DNA of 64,000 nt from Arcobacter cryaerophilus gv. crypticus. Lineage in GTDB: Bacteria; Campylobacterota; Campylobacteria; Campylobacterales; Arcobacteraceae. The position numbers and the translations under genes are program-made. Every line of letters begins with the position of its first letter. Within the stretch, counting starts at the first letter, position 1. Shown here in pieces: positions 63,677-64,000 of this stretch. The notes below the pieces were generated by a model. That model ran no database searches. It was given only the letters and a program-made list of their open reading frames with translations, and was not told the origin of the DNA. The stretch spans positions 1 to 64,000 of the forward strand of contig NZ_NXGI01000056.1 in the NCBI RefSeq assembly GCF_002993025.1. Reading direction: 5' to 3'.

Positions 63677-64000
63677 TTGAAGTTTACTTTTGTTACACTT
63701 TTTCCTAATTTGATTGAACCATATTTAAAAGATTCTATTTTAAATAGAGCAGTTGAATCAAACTTTATAAGCTATGAGTTCTATAATCCTAGAGATTTTA
63801 CAACAAACAAGCACAAAAAAGTTGATGATGCTATGGTTGGAGGAGGAGCTGGAATGCTTTTATCGTGTCAGCCACTTTTTGATTGTCTAGATGAGATAAA
63901 AAGAGAAGATAAAGATGCATATATTATTTTTCCTCTTGCAGCTGCAAAACCTTTTAGACAAAATGATGCAAAAAGACTTGCAAAGAAAAAAAATATTGTA
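63677..64000 (+). CDS. trmD: tRNA (guanine-N1)-methyltransferase, 5' part
   Basis: 108 codons up to the window end, open throughout. It begins KFTFVTLFPNLIEPYLKDSI and has YNPRDFTTNKHKKVDD and VGGGAGMLLSCQP, the SPOUT-class TrmD signature. The enzyme makes m1G37 in tRNAs to prevent frameshifting. TTG start with GGA upstream. In relatives it directly follows rimM; here they are about 40 kb apart. Confidence 0.93.
   Translation, partial: MKFTFVTLFPNLIEPYLKDSILNRAVESNFISYEFYNPRDFTTNKHKKVDDAMVGGGAGMLLSCQPLFDCLDEIKREDKDAYIIFPLAAAKPFRQNDAKRLAKKKNIV

Overview
The window looks like chromosome of an Arcobacter/Aliarcobacter-type member of the Campylobacterota. The grounds are: very AT-rich DNA (by eye under 30% G+C); promoters with a clear TATAAT and T-rich upstream DNA instead of a -35 box; the purE / glutaredoxin / glyQ / Nif3 / zinc-ribbon / waaA / pseudouridine synthase / ffh / rpsP / KH / rimM order known from Campylobacter jejuni; a FliY-type C-ring protein; and a remote CheZ of the Helicobacter/Campylobacter kind. 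No integrase, transposase, CRISPR array, tRNA or prophage was seen.

Layout. 1-430: 3' end of a 23S rRNA gene, spacer, 5S rRNA and a strong terminator. 554-2848: eno, an FtsB-like protein and an AMIN-domain protein. 2880-4795 (minus): an MFS exporter and an alpha/beta hydrolase. 4873-8045: rpsL-rpsG-fusA with a structured leader and a terminator. 8117-13455: nadK, recN and a double-Cache chemoreceptor. 13571-23728: a long housekeeping run covering tRNA modification, purine synthesis, GlyRS alpha, Kdo transferase, SRP and S16/RimM. 23725-55219: a flagellar and chemotaxis region of about 31 kb. 55248-57482: a second MFS exporter, a flavin reductase-like protein and a DUF350 protein. 57703-60654: a NIT-domain chemoreceptor. 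60716-62983 (minus): metE with an unusual structured upstream region. 63220-63567 (minus): a small Cys-rich protein of unknown function. 63677-64000: the 5' part of trmD.

How the genes work together. The flagellar block encodes the MS ring and switch (FliF, FliG, FliN, FliY), the export apparatus and ATPase (FlhA, FlhB, FliR, FliH, FliI), rod proteins (FliE, FlgB, FlgC, a FlgF-like protein, FlgG, rod-binding FlgJ), hook proteins (FlgD, two FlgE paralogues, FliK), the FlgL junction protein, the FlhF/FlhG placement pair, FlaG and a FlgN-like chaperone. It also has CheY and CheZ, two secreted TPR proteins that may belong to the Campylobacterota motor scaffold, and several small unknown proteins. 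FliM, FliP, FliQ, FlgH, FlgI, FlgK, flagellin, MotA/B, FliA and FlgM are not in the window and would have to lie elsewhere or be missing. Two large chemoreceptors, both with a C-terminal zinc-binding CZB domain, suit an energy- or redox-taxis network.

Most notable points. (i) rimM and trmD, normally neighbours, lie about 40 kb apart with the flagellar region between them. (ii) The metE leader can form two mutually exclusive hairpins, one of which buries the ribosome-binding site. (iii) A compound palindromic element lies just upstream of it. (iv) Several small flagellar-operon proteins have no recognised function. I see no clearly new multi-gene system; the novelty candidates are individual elements and small proteins.
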